This document shows positions 1 to 7,948 of a stretch of DNA of 64,000 bases, piece by piece; within the stretch, counting starts at the first letter, position 1, and each line of letters opens with the position of its first letter. The stretch lies in assembly GCF_000193375.1 (NCBI RefSeq), contig NC_015315.1:938622-1002621 (forward strand), given 5' to 3'. The notes beneath the pieces were generated by a model. It worked only from the letters and a program-made list of their open reading frames with translations, made no database searches and had not been told where the DNA came from. The stretch comes from Thermoproteus uzoniensis 768-20 (GTDB taxonomy: Archaea; Thermoproteota; Thermoprotei; Thermoproteales; Thermoproteaceae). The position numbers and the translations under genes were made by a program.

Positions 1-17
1 CGCGCGTCCGCGAAATA

Positions 18-425
18 ATGACGCTCTACAAGATCTTGACCGAGATAGAGGTGGTGCCGGTGCCGGCCCGTATCTTCGACAAGCTTATAGTCAACTCCTA
101 CAACGTAGATAGGGAGAGCACCGTCAAGGCGTGGTGCGAGGCCGGCAAGACCTTAGCCGCCTACATAAAGGCCATGTTCGGCTCGCTGAACAACATATCG
201 TCTCTCCTCCCCTACCTCTCCGACATATTCCCCTCCAAGAAGTTCGAGGTCAAGCTTACGGAGGACGAGTTCGACCTAAACATAGTGGGGCTGGGCTACA
301 GCGCGGAGACCGTCGAGGCCAACGCCGCCGCCCTGCGCTGTCTGCTGGAGGATCTCGGCTACAAGATAGAGGAGCTGATAACGGCCCCCGGCCTGCTCAA
401 GGCAAAGGCAAAAAAGGTGGGCTAA
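18..425 (+). CDS. Hypothetical protein, possibly 5'-incomplete
   Basis: A 135-residue soluble protein with no signal peptide or membrane segment and no family I recognise. The reading frame stays open upstream to the first base of the window, so the ATG at 18 may be internal and the gene may begin outside. The sequence has an alpha/beta look with a Lys-rich tail. It is followed tail to tail by the regulator gene on the other strand, 18 nt away. No function is assigned. Confidence 0.6.
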   Translation: MTLYKILTEIEVVPVPARIFDKLIVNSYNVDRESTVKAWCEAGKTLAAYIKAMFGSLNNISSLLPYLSDIFPSKKFEVKLTEDEFDLNIVGLGYSAETVEANAAALRCLLEDLGYKIEELITAPGLLKAKAKKVG

Positions 426-443
426 AGTATATATTTTTATATA

Positions 444-773
444 TTAGTACTTAGATGCTATCTCGGCTATCTCGTCCCAGCGGGACACCACGTCCTCCGG
501 CACGAAATAGGGCGCCCCGTAGTGCTTCGCGACCCTCCTCACGAGGCCGAAGCTCTCGAGGGCGTCTAGATGGCGGCGGATGACCTTGTAGTTGACGTTC
601 AGGGCTCTGGACAGCTGGTTGGCGTTCATGGGCCTCTCCCGCAACTTCTCCAGAAGGGCGAACCTCAGCTTGCCCGACCGAGATCCGAATAGCCATATTA
701 GCGAAGCCCTGTACGCGTCGGAATTCTGTGCAACCATGTTAACAAGTTTTAACAGATTTATAAGCTTTTCCAT
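444..773 (-). CDS. Winged-helix (ArsR-like) transcriptional regulator
   Basis: A 109-residue predicted DNA-binding protein. Residues about 35-95 form a winged-helix pattern: a helix ending FALLEKLRERP, then NANQLSRALNVNYKVIRRHLDALE as helix-turn-helix, then a GLVRRV wing. A TATA-like box (793-802, read leftward) starts about 28 nt before the ATG at 773, supporting this start and a leaderless mRNA. It lies downstream of the ccmC-ccmE operon on the same strand but has its own promoter, so a role in cytochrome c maturation is only a positional guess. The region between its start and ccmE (774-899) is AT-rich and holds only this promoter. Confidence 0.75.
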   Translation of the reverse strand: MEKLINLLKLVNMVAQNSDAYRASLIWLFGSRSGKLRFALLEKLRERPMNANQLSRALNVNYKVIRRHLDALESFGLVRRVAKHYGAPYFVPEDVVSRWDEIAEIASKY

Positions 774-792
774 TATTGCCCGATATTCCGTA

Positions 793-802
793 GTTTATAT
801 CA
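793..802 (-). promoter_or_regulatory. TATA-like promoter of the ArsR-like regulator
   Basis: The leftward-read sequence GATATAAACT lies about 25-28 nt before the ATG at 773, the spacing seen throughout this window. The surrounding 774-899 stretch is strikingly AT-rich compared with the neighbouring genes. No operator-like repeat stands out. Confidence 0.5.
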
Positions 803-899
803 AAATTGGTACCTAAATAGTTTTAATTATTCTATTAATATTATAATATAATTATTTTTAAAAACTAACAATATTTAAGCCTTATATCAATGTGATCTA

Positions 900-1292
900 T
901 TATGTATTTGCCGCCGGCTGGGCATATGCGGAGTGGCAACCTCTGAGGACCGCCGAGACTACGATCGTGTCGTTTCCGGGCAGATATAGCCCCCTCACGA
1001 CGACCACAGACTCGAAGCTGGACGGCGTGACGGGGCCGTAGAGGGCGTACAGCGTGGTCTTGTTTATCAACGCCGTCACGGCAAATCCGTTATCTCCGAC
1101 AAGCCGCAATACGACGTATTTAGAGCCTATGTCCACGGCCGCCACCTTGCCGGACACGGTGACGTAGGCCGGCTCCTTGATCTGCGCCAGCCGCGAGACG
1201 TCCAATATACCCGCGTTGGATATGAGCGCCAGCAACGCGCCAGCGAGCGCCAACGCAGCAATGGCCGCCGCCGAGACGGCCTTAAAGTTCAT
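900..1292 (-). CDS. ccmE: CcmE-type haem chaperone (archaeal CXXXY variant)
   Basis: A 130-residue membrane-anchored OB-fold protein that in System I cytochrome c maturation carries haem covalently outside the membrane. An N-terminal signal anchor spans about residues 5-27. The OB-fold follows, with the segment PAYVTVSGKVAAVD and the VVVRGLYLP strand. The C-terminal haem-attachment motif is C119-H-S-A-Y123, that is CXXXY rather than the bacterial HXXXY. The CXXXY form is known from archaea and a few bacteria that also lack CcmH. It overlaps the end of ccmC by 11 nt, so the two are translated from one message. No ccmH, ccmG, ccmD or ccmI is visible here, in line with the variant system. Confidence 0.85.
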   Translation of the reverse strand: MNFKAVSAAAIAALALAGALLALISNAGILDVSRLAQIKEPAYVTVSGKVAAVDIGSKYVVLRLVGDNGFAVTALINKTTLYALYGPVTPSSFESVVVVRGLYLPGNDTIVVSAVLRGCHSAYAQPAANT

Positions 1293-2235
1293 GCCGCCCC
1301 GACACGGACAGCGCCAGTATCGCGGCGCCGGCTATCAACACGTTGACGGCCACGGACCAATGGACGACGATGGCGCCGTTGGGAGCAACCAGATGGCCTA
1401 CTAAGGTCGACGTCCCGTTGACGAAAAGAGGCCTTAGATCCACCCTAGACAGCGGCACCGAGAGGACGCCCCCGGAGGTGTTCATGACCACGACGTTCCC
1501 CGCCAAACTGGCTCCGTACACGACGTAGACGGGCTGTAGGTACTGGGCGCCTATCACCGCGGCTACAGACGCGGCGATTGCGAGCGATAGGTAGGCGATC
1601 GGCTTGGGCACTCTGGCGCCCGCTATATACAGAGCGAGTAGGGATAGGGCCAGCGCCATGGAGACGTCTAACAGCCTGGCGATCGGCTCACCTAGGGCCT
1701 CGACTGCCGTGCCTGTCGCCGGGTGGAGGGCCGGGAATATCGACGGGGCTATCAGGACAACGGGCACCGACGCAAAGGCGACGGTCGCGTAGAACGCAGA
1801 TATGGACATTGACCTGTCAGGGTCCTCGACGGAGCGTTTGACGACGAGGTATATCGAGTACAGGACAGCCATGGCCAGAACAGACAGCTGGCGGGGATCG
1901 CCCGAGAATGCAGAGCCCCACGACGTCGCGGCCCAGGCCGTGCCGCCGACGAAGCTGGCCCACGAGAGGGCCGCCGCGGCCTTGGCGGATCTGTCCAACA
2001 ACGCGAAGTACCGGGCCTTCTTCTTCCCCAGATATATCAGGCCGAAGAGGAACGCGAGGAGGCCGGACAAGAGCGCGGCGGTGGACAGAGGGACGTGGAC
2101 GTAGATGCTCCTATACGCCGTGGAATCTCCTAGAGGCACCAGGGCGGGGAAGGGGCCGGCGAGCGCGGCCCAGCCCGACAACGAGACGAAGGCCAGCGCT
2201 AGGGCCGACGCTGTGTAGTCCTTGAGCGAGGCCAT
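1282..2235 (-). CDS. ccmC: CcmC-like haem delivery membrane protein
   Basis: A 317-residue protein with about eight hydrophobic segments, of the haem-handling CcmC/CcmF/CcsA superfamily; CcmC loads haem onto CcmE. The conserved first His is in YVHVP (H47) and a second in LHPATG after the signature loop. The tryptophan-rich WWD loop is degenerate: residues 106-115 read WGSAFSGDPR where bacterial CcmC has several Trp. I chose the ATG at 2235 because a TATA-like box (2255-2264, read leftward) fits its spacing; an upstream start at 2256 would add seven residues and sit in the promoter. It overlaps ccmE and is transcribed divergently from ccmF. Confidence 0.8.
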   Translation of the reverse strand: MASLKDYTASALALAFVSLSGWAALAGPFPALVPLGDSTAYRSIYVHVPLSTAALLSGLLAFLFGLIYLGKKKARYFALLDRSAKAAAALSWASFVGGTAWAATSWGSAFSGDPRQLSVLAMAVLYSIYLVVKRSVEDPDRSMSISAFYATVAFASVPVVLIAPSIFPALHPATGTAVEALGEPIARLLDVSMALALSLLALYIAGARVPKPIAYLSLAIAASVAAVIGAQYLQPVYVVYGASLAGNVVVMNTSGGVLSVPLSRVDLRPLFVNGTSTLVGHLVAPNGAIVVHWSVAVNVLIAGAAILALSVSGRHEL

Positions 2236-2242
2236 GCCATAG

Positions 2243-2264
2243 TTTTTAACTTCCAATAAAAATT
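2243..2264. promoter_or_regulatory. Divergent promoter pair of the ccm locus
   Basis: Only 36 bp separate the ccmC start (2235) and the ccmF start (2272). The rightward TATA-like box TTTTTAAC (2243-2250) serves ccmF and the leftward box (2255-2264, read AATTTTTATT) serves ccmC. Each box lies about 25-28 nt before its start codon, so the two core promoters overlap. The two half-operons are probably controlled together. Confidence 0.6.
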
Positions 2265-2271
2265 TACTTCT

Positions 2272-4395
2272 ATGAAGCCTATATTGGCAACAATTAGTAA
2301 CAGATACTTCCCGGCCGCCGCAGGCGCGTCCGCAGCAGCGGTTTGGGCTTACTACCTGGCCCAGTTCGCGGCGCTGAATTTCGGGCTACTGGACGTCTAC
2401 GCAAATACGTCCCTCGGGATGCCGCTGTACTACCGGCTCGCGGCCTCGCTGGCCAACGTGGGCGGCGTCCTGCTCTACATCGGCGCCGTGCTCGGCATCC
2501 TCGGCGCCGCGTCCCGCAACGCCCGTCTATCCGCGGCGGCCTTAGGCTACGCCGCGTTGGCTGTGGCCGTCGGCGCCTTCGCCCGCACCGACTTGGCGCC
2601 GCCGGGGATAGGCCTCAACCCCCTGCTCAGGAGCCCGTGGGCCCTCCCCCACCCCCTCGCCGTCCTGACGGGCTATGCTCTGCTAATAGCGGCGGTGGCC
2701 GACCCTAGGCTGCGCGATCTCTACGTCAAGGCCGCTTGGACCTCGTTGAGTCTGGGCCTCCTCCTCGGGGCCTACTGGTCCTACACCACATTCGGCTGGG
2801 GCGGATACTGGGAGTGGGACCCCGTCGAGACGGGCATATTCCTGACTTGGCTGTTGGCGCTGGCCAGAATCCACTGGAGGTCCGACGGCCCGCTGTACGC
2901 CGCGGCGGGCGCCGAGCTGTTGACCATGGCCATAACCTACGGAGGCGTCTCGCCTCTCCACTCCTTCGTGGGGATCTCCGACGTGAGCCTGGGCCTGGCG
3001 GCGGCATCCGCCGCGTTCCTGGCACTATCCGTGCAGTCGGCCTTGAGGCGGGCACCGGACGGCTTGGTCCAGGCAGGGGGAGCGCTGATGTACGGGGCCG
3101 GGCTCTACGTCTACGCTACCCTGCTGGCCCCCATGGCCGCGCGCCTATTCGGCTTACAGGCGTCCGTGCCCTCCGGCAACTCGGCTATCGGCATATACCA
3201 CGCCGTGCTCGTGCCTGCCACAGCCGCTGTGCTGGTCGGCATCACGTGGCGGTGGCTGGGGAGGCAGGCCGCCCTATTGTGGACCGCCGTATCTATCGCG
3301 GCGGGCGCGGCGCTCAGCCTGGCCCATCCGTGGTCGCCAGCAAGCTCCGCCGCGTCTAACATAGCCATATACGCCTTGGTCTTCCTGTCGGCCGGAGCCC
3401 TAGTAGCCTCGGCGGCCGCCGCAAGGGAAAGAGGGCCGCTCCTAGCCGCCGTGCACGCCTCCTTCGCTGTGCTGGTCGCCGCGATAGCCCTAAGCGCCCC
3501 TTACGCCTACCATATGTCCTATTCCGAGTTCTTCGAGGCGAAGCCCGGACAGATGTACCTCGTGAAGATCGGCAACGAAATAGCGCCGTTTTCTCTATCG
3601 GTGGCGGGCGCGTCGGGCCCTAGAGAGCTGGTGTCTATCCCGCCCTACTTGGCCCGGTACATCTCCGGCGACATCGCGACGGCGGCTGGGGCGGCTACCG
3701 CTCTGAGGAGCCGGCTCCGCTTCGAGCTCGTCTACCTCAACGGGACACCCTACGTCGTCGCGTTCGGCGACTTGGCCGACGGGCCGCACTACGTGGGCGG
3801 GGTGCCTCTATACGTCTACAACGTGACCCGTACCCCGTACGGCGATCTCGTCGTGGGGCTGGTCGACCTCGGCGGCGCCGCGGTGGAGTTGCCGGGCCCG
3901 CTGGGCGTGTTGAGCGGGCTGCTGGCGTGTCGGCCCAACGCGACCACTTACAACTCCTACGACATATACCTCCGGGTATACGTCGGCGGGCGCGAGGCGA
4001 CCGCCGTCGTGAAGTACGACGCGTCCGGCGAGCTGAAGCTCATTAGAGGGCTGGTCCCGGGCGTCGCGCTCGTGGGGGACTGGCTCGACGACTACTACGT
4101 CGCAGTGAGCCCCGGCGGCCTGGCCTACGACAACGCGGTGTTCCCCTACCCGTTGCTTCAGCTGGCCAAGTACGATCTGCGCAGTTGCCTCCCCCTAGGC
4201 GCCGCCGCGTTGTTGTCCGCCTACTTCGGCGCGCCTCTGAACTCCACCCAGATCGATTCGCTACTGGCGGCCAACGCCGTTGCGGACAGCTACGTTGTTA
4301 TGGTGAAGAAGGTGCCCCTCGTCAACCTGGTCTGGGCTTCCGGCTCCGCGCTGGTGGCCCTCTCGGCCCTGTCGCTATGGCGCCGCCGGGCGTAG
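2272..4395 (+). CDS. ccmF: CcmF-like cytochrome c haem lyase subunit
   Basis: A 707-residue multi-pass membrane protein. The WWD motif WGGYWEWDPVETG (residues 176-188) is intact. The preceding conserved His segment is LPHPLAVLTGY (H127). About a dozen membrane spans are followed by a large loop domain at about 415-680 facing outside, then a last span. In System I, CcmF joins haem from CcmE to the CXXCH cysteines of apocytochrome c. CcmH is not seen, so this protein may act alone or with an unknown partner. The 3' end overlaps the start of ccmA by 19 nt. A TATA box 25-29 nt upstream indicates a leaderless mRNA. Confidence 0.87.
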   Translation: MKPILATISNRYFPAAAGASAAAVWAYYLAQFAALNFGLLDVYANTSLGMPLYYRLAASLANVGGVLLYIGAVLGILGAASRNARLSAAALGYAALAVAVGAFARTDLAPPGIGLNPLLRSPWALPHPLAVLTGYALLIAAVADPRLRDLYVKAAWTSLSLGLLLGAYWSYTTFGWGGYWEWDPVETGIFLTWLLALARIHWRSDGPLYAAAGAELLTMAITYGGVSPLHSFVGISDVSLGLAAASAAFLALSVQSALRRAPDGLVQAGGALMYGAGLYVYATLLAPMAARLFGLQASVPSGNSAIGIYHAVLVPATAAVLVGITWRWLGRQAALLWTAVSIAAGAALSLAHPWSPASSAASNIAIYALVFLSAGALVASAAAARERGPLLAAVHASFAVLVAAIALSAPYAYHMSYSEFFEAKPGQMYLVKIGNEIAPFSLSVAGASGPRELVSIPPYLARYISGDIATAAGAATALRSRLRFELVYLNGTPYVVAFGDLADGPHYVGGVPLYVYNVTRTPYGDLVVGLVDLGGAAVELPGPLGVLSGLLACRPNATTYNSYDIYLRVYVGGREATAVVKYDASGELKLIRGLVPGVALVGDWLDDYYVAVSPGGLAYDNAVFPYPLLQLAKYDLRSCLPLGAAALLSAYFGAPLNSTQIDSLLAANAVADSYVVMVKKVPLVNLVWASGSALVALSALSLWRRRA

Positions 4396-4970
4396 AGCTA
4401 CGCGACGTCTGGAAGAGGTACAGGTCCTGGGTGTTGAGGGGCGTGACGCTGGAGGTGTCGGGGAGAGTCTTGGTCTGGGGCCCCAACGGCTCGGGCAAAT
4501 CGACCTTGATAAGGATCGCCGCCGGGCTCACGCCGCCCAGCCGAGGGGAGGTCCTCGCGAGGACTAGGCCGGGCGTCGCCCTGCAGTCCAGCTTCCTGCA
4601 CCCCGACCTAACCCTCGAGGAGAATCTGAAGTTCTTCGCGAAGGCCGTCGGCTGCGGGCTGATCGAGCCCGCGTTTAGGCTGGGCCTAGGGCCCTACATG
4701 GGGCGCCGCGTCTCCGAGCTGAGCTTCGGCTGGCGCCGGAGGGCCGACCTAGCCGCCGCTCTGCTGTGCGAGCCGGACGTCCTACTGCTGGACGAGCCTT
4801 TGTTGGGGCTCGACGCCTCCGGGGCGGCCGCCGTCGTCGAGGCCGTCCTCGGCCACGGCGGCGACGCGTTGATCACGGCGTCTGATCCCTGCAGATACTC
4901 CTCGATGAGGTTCGACGCAGTCTACACGCTGAGGGACGGGAAGCTGGTCGAGGAGGAGGCCCCATGTTGA
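4377..4970 (+). CDS. ccmA: CcmA-type ABC transporter ATPase
   Basis: A 197-residue ATP-binding subunit of the CcmAB(C) complex that releases holo-CcmE. Walker A is GPNGSGKST (residues 35-43), a Q-loop lies in VALQSSFLHPDLT, and Walker B is VLLLDEPLLGLDA. The signature motif is degenerate (ELSFGWRRR in place of LSGGQ). I start at the ATG at 4377, inside the 3' end of ccmF, because residues upstream in this frame are only an out-of-frame copy of ccmF. It overlaps ccmB by 7 nt. At about 200 residues it has the short length typical of CcmA. Confidence 0.83.
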   Translation: MAPPGVELRDVWKRYRSWVLRGVTLEVSGRVLVWGPNGSGKSTLIRIAAGLTPPSRGEVLARTRPGVALQSSFLHPDLTLEENLKFFAKAVGCGLIEPAFRLGLGPYMGRRVSELSFGWRRRADLAAALLCEPDVLLLDEPLLGLDASGAAAVVEAVLGHGGDALITASDPCRYSSMRFDAVYTLRDGKLVEEEAPC

Positions 4971-5524
4971 TATACATAGAGAGGGAGCTGAAGCTCCTCT
5001 TGAGGGACGCGGGGTCCATAGCCGCCGTCGTGTTGTTGGCCTTCGCAGTGGCGGCCGCGTTCTCCGGGTCGAGCTACTGGAGGGGGCTAGTGGCCAACAC
5101 CTTGATCGCCTCGCCGGTGATCGGGTACATTTCGGTCATACGCGAGGAGGAGGCGGGCACTCTGGACGGGCTCAGGCTTCTGGCCAGCAGGCGCAAGGTC
5201 TTGGCGGCTAAGCTGACGGCGTCGCTGGTTGTCGTGGCCTTATCCAACGCGGCCTACACGGCGGCGCATATGCTGATAGGCGGAGGCCCCGCGGACCCGC
5301 TTGCGTTGGCCGTGGCGACCTATTACGGGGCCGTCGTATCGACCATATCGGCCGCCGTCGCGCTCGGCGCCCGGGCGAGGCCCATGCTAACGGCGGTGGT
5401 GAGCTCCGGGCTGTATCTGGGTTTCGCGCTCGCGTACGCCGACGGCCCCGACGCGCCCGCCTCGGCCGCCGCATCGGCTGTCCTGACCGCCATACTCCTC
5501 TCGTTCGGCGACGAGGTGCTCTAG
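4964..5524 (+). CDS. ccmB: CcmB-like ABC transporter permease
   Basis: A 186-residue membrane protein with about six hydrophobic segments, beginning with the ERELKLLLRD cytoplasmic stretch common to CcmB and related ABC-2 permeases. The REEEAGTLDGL segment after the second span matches the coupling region of CcmB. It overlaps ccmA and closes the ccmF-ccmA-ccmB operon. Identification rests on position as well as sequence; alone it would only be called an ABC-2-type permease. Confidence 0.75.
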   Translation: MLIYIERELKLLLRDAGSIAAVVLLAFAVAAAFSGSSYWRGLVANTLIASPVIGYISVIREEEAGTLDGLRLLASRRKVLAAKLTASLVVVALSNAAYTAAHMLIGGGPADPLALAVATYYGAVVSTISAAVALGARARPMLTAVVSSGLYLGFALAYADGPDAPASAAASAVLTAILLSFGDEVL

Positions 5525-5561
5525 TTCTAGAACGAATATATACCGGAAACGGGTTCTTTAC

Positions 5562-6008
5562 ATGGAGCTGAAGATAGCGATCGCGGCGGCGCCTGAAGGC
5601 GTCGTCTTCCCCGGCCACTTCGCGCACGCCCCTATCTACAAGATCTACAAATACAAGGACGGCGCGTTGAGCCCCATCGAGGAGCGGAGGAACCCGCTGG
5701 GCAGTGTGCCCGACGCAGACGCCGGGCACGGGATATCCGCCATGAACTCCCACTTCCAGGGCGAGAGCCCGTCGGGCAATATCCCCATGCACGGGCTGGC
5801 CAAATATAAATGGCTTAGAGAGCGCGTGCTCCCCGACGTGGACGTGGTCATAGCCGGCGGCGCGTGCCAGACCAGCTACCGCTACTTCACGTCTGAGGGC
5901 GTGAAGATCCTCTTCACGGACCCCGTCGAGATAGAGGCCTTGGTGAACTACGTCTCGGCCAACCCCAAGGACTTCGAGGAGGCGCTTGAGCAGGCCGGCA
6001 ACGCCTAA
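5562..6008 (+). CDS. NifX/NifB-domain (dinitrogenase FeMo-cofactor family) protein
   Basis: A 148-residue cytoplasmic protein of the NifX/NafY/NifB C-terminal fold. Family features include the opening KIAIAAAPEG strand, a central VDVVIAGGACQTSYRYF loop and the end FTDPVEIEALVNYV. In nitrogen fixers this fold binds Fe-S or FeMo-cofactor precursors. Crenarchaea without nitrogenase carry stand-alone homologues of unproven function, perhaps metal-cluster carriage. A TATA-like box GAATATATA (5534-5542) starts 28 nt before the ATG. An internal His/Asn-rich loop (residues about 55-85, GHGISAMNSHFQGES) could bind metal. Confidence 0.7.
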   Translation: MELKIAIAAAPEGVVFPGHFAHAPIYKIYKYKDGALSPIEERRNPLGSVPDADAGHGISAMNSHFQGESPSGNIPMHGLAKYKWLRERVLPDVDVVIAGGACQTSYRYFTSEGVKILFTDPVEIEALVNYVSANPKDFEEALEQAGNA

Positions 6009-6062
6009 ACTCCTCTTTTCCCTCCCTCTGTAAGACTTATATCGATATGTCGACAGCAGAGG

Positions 6063-6434
6063 GTGGACCTATACTTCGAGGGCTATTTAGACGGGCCCCC
6101 GACAAGATCGCTGGAGGAGATAATGAGGTGCGCCGGCTGGAGGCCCGTGAAGGCGGAGGGCGGCTGGACGGTATTCGAGGTGGACTCCGATATACCTCTG
6201 TTGAGGCGCGCCTATCTGAAGGTGAGGGAGAGAGGGCCCTGGAGCTTCGAGGGTGAGGGATACGCGCTGGGGAGCAGGCTGGAGTTCTCCCTAGACCTCT
6301 CCCGCTCCGGCGAAAGGGTGAGGTGGGTCTTCAGGGGGAGGCAGAGCGGCCTCGTGGATCTGTTAGGCCGGGGCTTCGTCGAGGCCGTCGCCCGGAGCCT
6401 CGCCGACAGGCTGGCCAAGTGTTGCAGGGGCTGA
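6063..6434 (+). CDS. Hypothetical protein, possible SRPBCC-like fold
   Basis: A 123-residue soluble protein. The GTG start at 6063 is chosen because the TATA-like box ACTTATATC (6035-6043) begins 28 nt upstream. A nearby ATG at 6047 is in another frame. Alternating strands and an amphipathic C-terminal helix (SGLVDLLGRGFVEAVARSLADRL) resemble START/SRPBCC ligand-binding proteins, but no motif proves it. Two adjacent Cys lie near the end. No function is assigned. Confidence 0.55.
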   Translation: MDLYFEGYLDGPPTRSLEEIMRCAGWRPVKAEGGWTVFEVDSDIPLLRRAYLKVRERGPWSFEGEGYALGSRLEFSLDLSRSGERVRWVFRGRQSGLVDLLGRGFVEAVARSLADRLAKCCRG

Positions 6435-6487
6435 CCTTCTCCCGTCCGGCGTTAATAATCCTTAAATCGCCTCGGCTCCGGCCGGCT

Positions 6488-6715
6488 GTGGAGGTCAAGA
6501 CGGTCAAGATAAGCGGGGCCCACTGCCTGGGGCCCGTGGAGCTGAGGAAGGCCATATCAGACGTGCCGGTGGGCGGCTACCTCGAGGTAATAACCGACGA
6601 CGCGTGCGCCAGGGAGGACATACCGGCCTGGTGTAGGTTCACCAAGAACGAGCTAGTGGAGTTCCAAGAACTGGGCGGGGGCTGGATGAGGTTCTTGATA
6701 AGGCGTACTCGGTGA
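6488..6715 (+). CDS. TusA-like sulfur carrier with variant CLGP motif
   Basis: A 75-residue protein with the TusA/SirA fold: strand, GAHCLGPVELRKAI helix, GGYLEVITDD strand, then a second helix and a final FLIRR strand. The usual CPxP motif is replaced by CLGP, keeping the presumed sulfur-carrying Cys. The GTG at 6488 is chosen because the box CCTTAAATC (6460-6468) begins 28 nt upstream. It overlaps the next gene by 4 nt (GTGA) and heads a three-gene operon of small proteins. Extra Cys in DDACA and AWCRF are unusual for the family. Confidence 0.65.
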   Translation: MEVKTVKISGAHCLGPVELRKAISDVPVGGYLEVITDDACAREDIPAWCRFTKNELVEFQELGGGWMRFLIRRTR

Positions 6716-6948
6716 TCTGCGCGCTGGTCCTGACGCCGGATCCGGCCGCGCTGGGAGTGCTGGAGTTGCTCAAGCCCGACTACGTCTTCTTGGCATATAG
6801 AGGGCGCGCACTGGCCGAGGCCGCGCGCCGTCTCGGCGACGTGCGCATATGCACGTATCTGCCGGGGGAGGTGCCTCCGGGCTTCAAGGCCGCAGGCCCG
6901 CTCTCGTTCCTGGAGGCATGCAGGGGGAAGCCGGCAATAGTCTTGTGA
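6712..6948 (+). CDS. Small hypothetical protein in TusA-like operon
   Basis: A 78-residue protein beginning at a GTG that overlaps the stop of the TusA-like gene. The pattern is beta-alpha-beta-alpha (ALVLTP, LGVLELLKPDYVFLAY, EAARRLGDVRICTYL), suggestive of a small Rossmann-like or DsrE-like domain. It has three Cys and no clear family. It overlaps the following gene by 4 nt, so the three products are probably made together. Confidence 0.55.
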   Translation: MICALVLTPDPAALGVLELLKPDYVFLAYRGRALAEAARRLGDVRICTYLPGEVPPGFKAAGPLSFLEACRGKPAIVL

Positions 6949-7247
6949 TAAGGGTGCGCGTGGCCGACGCGGCCAAGTGCGTGGAGGATCGCGTGCTCGA
7001 TATTGTCTGCACCTGCAATCTGAGCGCCCTCGCCATATCCGAGTCGGGGACCGTCGTGTTGCCGCGTAGGTTCTCCGGCAGATCGCTGAAAGAGGTGGAG
7101 GGGGAGCTCTGCGGCAGATGTCTGGAGGTGGCCGACGGCGTGAGGTCGTACCTGCTGGCCTTCCTGACGCTGAGGATGGGCCTCGAGGAGCTGGCCAAGC
7201 TGGTGGCGGCCATGTGCGGCGGCTCTGTGGAGACGCCGAATGGCTAG
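6945..7247 (+). CDS. Small Cys-containing hypothetical protein
   Basis: A 100-residue protein read from a GTG at 6945 that overlaps the previous stop (GTGA). It carries the Cys pattern C-x-C (VCTCN) and C-x-x-C (LCGRC) plus two further Cys, which could bind a metal or carry persulfide. Together with the TusA-like gene at the operon head this suggests sulfur or metal handling, but I recognise no family. Its last 4 nt overlap the end of bluB on the other strand. Confidence 0.55.
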   Translation: MIRVRVADAAKCVEDRVLDIVCTCNLSALAISESGTVVLPRRFSGRSLKEVEGELCGRCLEVADGVRSYLLAFLTLRMGLEELAKLVAAMCGGSVETPNG

Positions 7248-7909
7248 AGCTTAACAGCTCTGAGCTCCTCCAGCAGATCCGCCGGCGGCCTTCTGCCGAA
7301 CTCGTCGACGTAGACCAAGGCGTCTAGGGGGAGTCTGGACAGCCACCCCTTCTCCTCAAGCTCCGGGCGCTCCGGGAAGCGCGTGACGTAGCCCAGAGTC
7401 AGATACGCCACGAGGTCGACGTGTTGGGGTATGCCCAGTATCCTCTTCACGTCGTCCTTGTGGAAGAAGCTGACCCAACCGACGCCTATGCCCTCGGCGA
7501 CGGCCGCCAGCCACAGATTGCCCACCGCCAGGACTGCGCTGTACTGGCAGAGCTCCGGCATTGTGGTTCTGCCCAGCACGTGGGGCCCGAAGCGGGTAGG
7601 GTCGCACGTGACGGCTAGGTTGACGGGGGTGTCCAGTATGGCCTCCACCTTTATGTTGTCGAAGATCTGCCTACGTCTCTCGTCGAGCAGGGAGCGGAAG
7701 CGTTCCCTCTCCCTCTCCACGAGCTCCTTGATCATCCGCCTCTTCTCCAAGTCGTAGACCAATATAAAGTTCCAAGGTTGCGAGAAGCCGACGGAGGGGG
7801 CTAGATGGGCCGCCATCAACAACTTGGCCAGGACCCGCGGCGGGATCGGATCGCTCCTGTAGTAGCTCCTGACATCCCTCCGTTTCTTTATGGCGTCGTA
7901 GAGATCCAT
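7244..7909 (-). CDS. bluB: BluB-type nitroreductase (5,6-dimethylbenzimidazole synthase-like)
   Basis: A 221-residue flavoprotein of the nitroreductase fold. BluB hallmarks are RRDVRSYY near the N terminus, [16 protein letters not shown] (residues about 34-49), and [26 protein letters not shown] for the second half of the FMN site. BluB cleaves reduced FMN to make the lower ligand of cobalamin. Archaeal homologues may make the base or act as general nitroreductases, so substrate is uncertain. No other cobalamin gene lies nearby. The downstream end meets the small Cys-protein gene tail to tail. Confidence 0.75.
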   Translation of the reverse strand: MDLYDAIKKRRDVRSYYRSDPIPPRVLAKLLMAAHLAPSVGFSQPWNFILVYDLEKRRMIKELVERERERFRSLLDERRRQIFDNIKVEAILDTPVNLAVTCDPTRFGPHVLGRTTMPELCQYSAVLAVGNLWLAAVAEGIGVGWVSFFHKDDVKRILGIPQHVDLVAYLTLGYVTRFPERPELEEKGWLSRLPLDALVYVDEFGRRPPADLLEELRAVKL

Positions 7910-7948
7910 GGATATGGGAACGGATTATAAGTTATCGGGCCTGGACAA

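Noticed and set aside
4185-4376. Upstream part of the long frame containing ccmA
   Set aside because: It lies within ccmF in another frame; ABC ATPase sequence begins only at 4377.
6047-6256. 69-residue frame starting at ATG 6047
   Set aside because: It overlaps the better supported frame from GTG 6063, which matches promoter spacing and codon bias.
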